From positions 10,383,033 to 10,447,032 of the forward strand of contig NC_135717.1 of NCBI RefSeq assembly GCF_964656455.1: DNA of 64,000 bases. The letters run 5' to 3'. Position numbers and translations under genes: made by a program. Of the stretch, positions 1 to 64,000 are shown piece after piece. The number at the start of each line of letters is the position of its first letter. Positions within the stretch are counted from its first letter, which is position 1. This DNA comes from Halichoerus grypus. Lineage: Eukaryota > Chordata > Mammalia > Carnivora > Phocidae. The notes under the pieces were generated by a model. The model was not told the DNA's origin. It searched no databases and saw nothing but the letters and a program-made list of their open reading frames with translations.

Positions 1-545
1 GCTGTTATAAAGAAAACCGCTCTGAATATTTCAGTGCAAGTCTTCATGTGGACATACGTTTGGGTAAATACCTAAAATTGGAGTGGCACATGGTATCTAC
101 ATATATACTTTTTAAAGAATGTGCTGAACTGGTTTTCAATGTGATTTACTCCATTTGGTGTTCCCACCAACAGTGAGAGTCCCAGTTGTTCTATATCTTT
201 ATCAGTATTTGGTGGCATCAGTCTCTCTCTACCTTTTTTTTTTTTTGCAGACATAAAATTCATGTTGTTTTTTTTAAATATAAAATTCATGGTTTTGAAG
301 TATGTAGTTCAGTGGGTTTTAGTGTATTTCCAAGGTGGACAGCTGTCACTACAATCTAATTTGAGAACATTTTCATCACCCCCAAATAGAAATCCCGTAC
401 CTATTAGCCAGTCACTGTTCGCCAGTTCCGAGCCAGATACACCCCTAACAGAAATCTTTATCAGCACTCCTGTATCACTGGAGGCTTTCCCATGTTGCTG
501 GAGTAATAATACATTGCTGTATTTGTTTCAATGATAAAAATTTGA
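1..545 (-). mobile_element. L1 3'-end fragments, antisense
   Basis: The phrases catgtggacatacgtttggg and aacattttcatcaccccc are typical reverse complements of old mammalian L1 3' regions. Two pieces are joined near 240-290. No coding capacity remains. Confidence 0.7.
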
Positions 546-801
546 GCTTTTTCCTTAAGGGGAGAGGGTGCTGGTGGGTGAGGAGATGAAAGCTGTTGGA
601 CGATCCTCATCCCCACCTCCCCTCTTCACAGGGGGAGAATGAAGGACACTGTTGTGTGGATTCACACGGCACTCACCCCATTGTGACCCAGAGCTGCAGG
701 CGCTCCTGCCCTCGCTCATTCTCTGTTTAAGAACGTTGGAAATATTAGTCCCATTGAAAGTGTTGGCAAAACCTAAATCTTATTATTTCTTTTGTACATA
801 G
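545..801. other. Intron end, no recognised element
   Basis: About 250 bases leading to the first exon in the window, including a short GC-rich stretch at 660-715. Nothing assigned. Confidence 0.4.
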
Positions 802-62813
<62,012 letters not shown>

Positions 62814-62929
62814 GTGAGTAAATTTCATGAAGTCTTTTCCTTTCTTCTTTTCTGGGGTGGGAGAGACTGTGTGCATGTGCCTTTGCTCACAGAATGTAGT
62901 GTTTTACCCCCCCTCCCGCAGTAACCTGG

Positions 62930-63090
62930 CAGAGCTGGTGGTGTAGCCTCAGGGTCAAGGCACCAGGCACTTTTCTACGTGTAAAATGGGGTTCGTTGCT
63001 TAGCCTTTTAAATCTCAGTTTATTCGTTCATAAAATGGTGATATTAGTGCCCATTTTGAGAGTCTTCGAGCAGTTTAAATAACTCCTTTG
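62930..63090 (+). mobile_element. MIR relic
   Basis: aaatctcagtttattcgttc, ataaaatggtgatattagtg and cagtttaaataactcc in MIR order. Confidence 0.65.
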
Positions 63091-63106
63091 GTGTCAAACA
63101 TCTTAA

Positions 63107-63280
63107 ACAGGGATTAGCGAGTTCCTGCCTGTGTTTGTAAATAAAGTATTATTAGAACATTTCCTGGCCTCTTTGCTTATGGCGGAGTTGGGAAGCTGCA
63201 AGAGACCATTGTGACCTGCAGAGACTGAGATATGCACTAACTAGCTCTTTATGAAAAAGTTTGTTGACCCCTAACGTAGA
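63107..63280 (+). mobile_element. Ancient short interspersed repeat, copy 2
   Basis: cctgcctgtgtttgtaaata, gagaccattgtgacctgcag and aaaaagtttgttgaccccta: same family and orientation as the copy at 61790. Confidence 0.65.
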
Positions 63281-63284
63281 GCCG

Positions 63285-64000
63285 TACTTTATGTGCTCAA
63301 GAAGTACGATCTGAATTTGATAATATTACTGCAGTTCCTTTACTATTATTGTGTAATTGCTGTGCTGAAACAAGTAGGTCTTTTAATGTGATGTCGCTTG
63401 CTTCTGTTAATATTTAAGCCAGTATCTGGCACAGGTTGGGCTCTCAAATATTGTTGCACGAACAAATGTATGTGGTTTTCCAATTCCCTGATGTTCGTAA
63501 CATTTAAAACTGCATTTTTAGCAAATACTATACATACGTGTCTTACGTTCTATTAACTTTATTAAAGTTTTTCACAAGTGAGAATTCTCTTTCCCCAATA
63601 CCGTTAGAGCTTCAGTCTCTTTTCCAGTTGGTATTACTAATCTAACTCTAAAACCCATCTACACTGAGTACTCAGTTCTGTAGTTTATTTGCTGGGAGAG
63701 CATAAGCCCCTCCAGTGTCATGTTACGGAGTTTCCGGGGCCCCTGGAGCAGCAGAGCCATCCCCCCCCCCCCCCCCGGGAAATCAGGCACTCACTGTAGA
63801 TGCCCCCTGCCCTCCTGTCCTGCTTCACGCTGTTGGCCCTGTTTGGGCCTTCACTCTTCAGGGTCATAGATTTTGTTCTCTCTCTTCTGCCTCCCAAGTT
63901 TTGGGTTTCACTTTATCATAAAATGTATTCATTTGGTTGTACCCCTAAACCATGAGTTCTTTTTTTATAGGTTCTATTTTTAATATATTCTCTTTCTTGG
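63285..64000. other. Start of the next intron, unassigned
   Basis: No exon for the acidic TFII-I C-terminus is present. A run of 16 C lies at 63761-63776. Confidence 0.5.

Overview
The window is mammalian nuclear DNA: long introns, GT-AG splice junctions and about 20% interspersed repeats by eye. Most repeats are tRNA-derived CAN SINEs, whose heads read like ggcgcctgggtggctcag and whose pyrimidine-rich bodies end in (AAATA)n tails, so the source is a carnivore. The dog-type SINEC_Cf head (ggatccctgggtggcgcag) is not seen, and the copies resemble the arctoid (bear, seal, mustelid) type. The order within Arctoidea is inference.

One gene fills the window on the + strand: GTF2I, encoding the transcription factor TFII-I. 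I place 25 coding exons between 802 and 62813, totalling 2271 nt or 757 codons, with one continuous frame and consensus splice sites throughout. The first exons (start codon, leucine-zipper region, I-repeat 1) lie to the left of position 1. The last coding exon(s) and the normal 3' UTR lie beyond 64000.

Layout: 802-10311 holds three short exons for the region after repeat 1, with two SUMO-type motifs and the tyrosine cluster. 18132-22292 holds three short exons, two of which (60 and 63 nt) match the exons alternatively spliced in the known TFII-I isoforms. 29624-29734 carries the nuclear localisation signal. 31199-37656 encodes I-repeat 2, 38645-45790 repeat 3, 48644-50649 repeat 4, 51020-57332 a second basic linker, 58054-59828 repeat 5, 60236-60316 a linker, and 60761-61600 repeat 6. 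62785-62813 is a 29-nt micro-exon. Each of repeats 2-6 is built from a 66-84 nt helical exon plus a core exon of exactly 184 nt. Repeats 2-5 are followed by a linker exon of exactly 59 nt, so the three-exon module has matching phases at both ends.

The most notable unexplained item is at 26222. An acceptor-like site there is followed by 35 codons in the gene's phase, a stop, and an apparently repeat-free interval with three AATAAA signals. It looks like an alternative terminal exon that would give a short TFII-I lacking the NLS exon and repeats 2-6.

Introns hold about 45 SINE insertions (many with intact target-site duplications), mostly antisense L1 fragments, a 221-bp MER20-like hAT element inside an L1, MIR and L2 relics, and several microsatellites. 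No second gene is supported on either strand.
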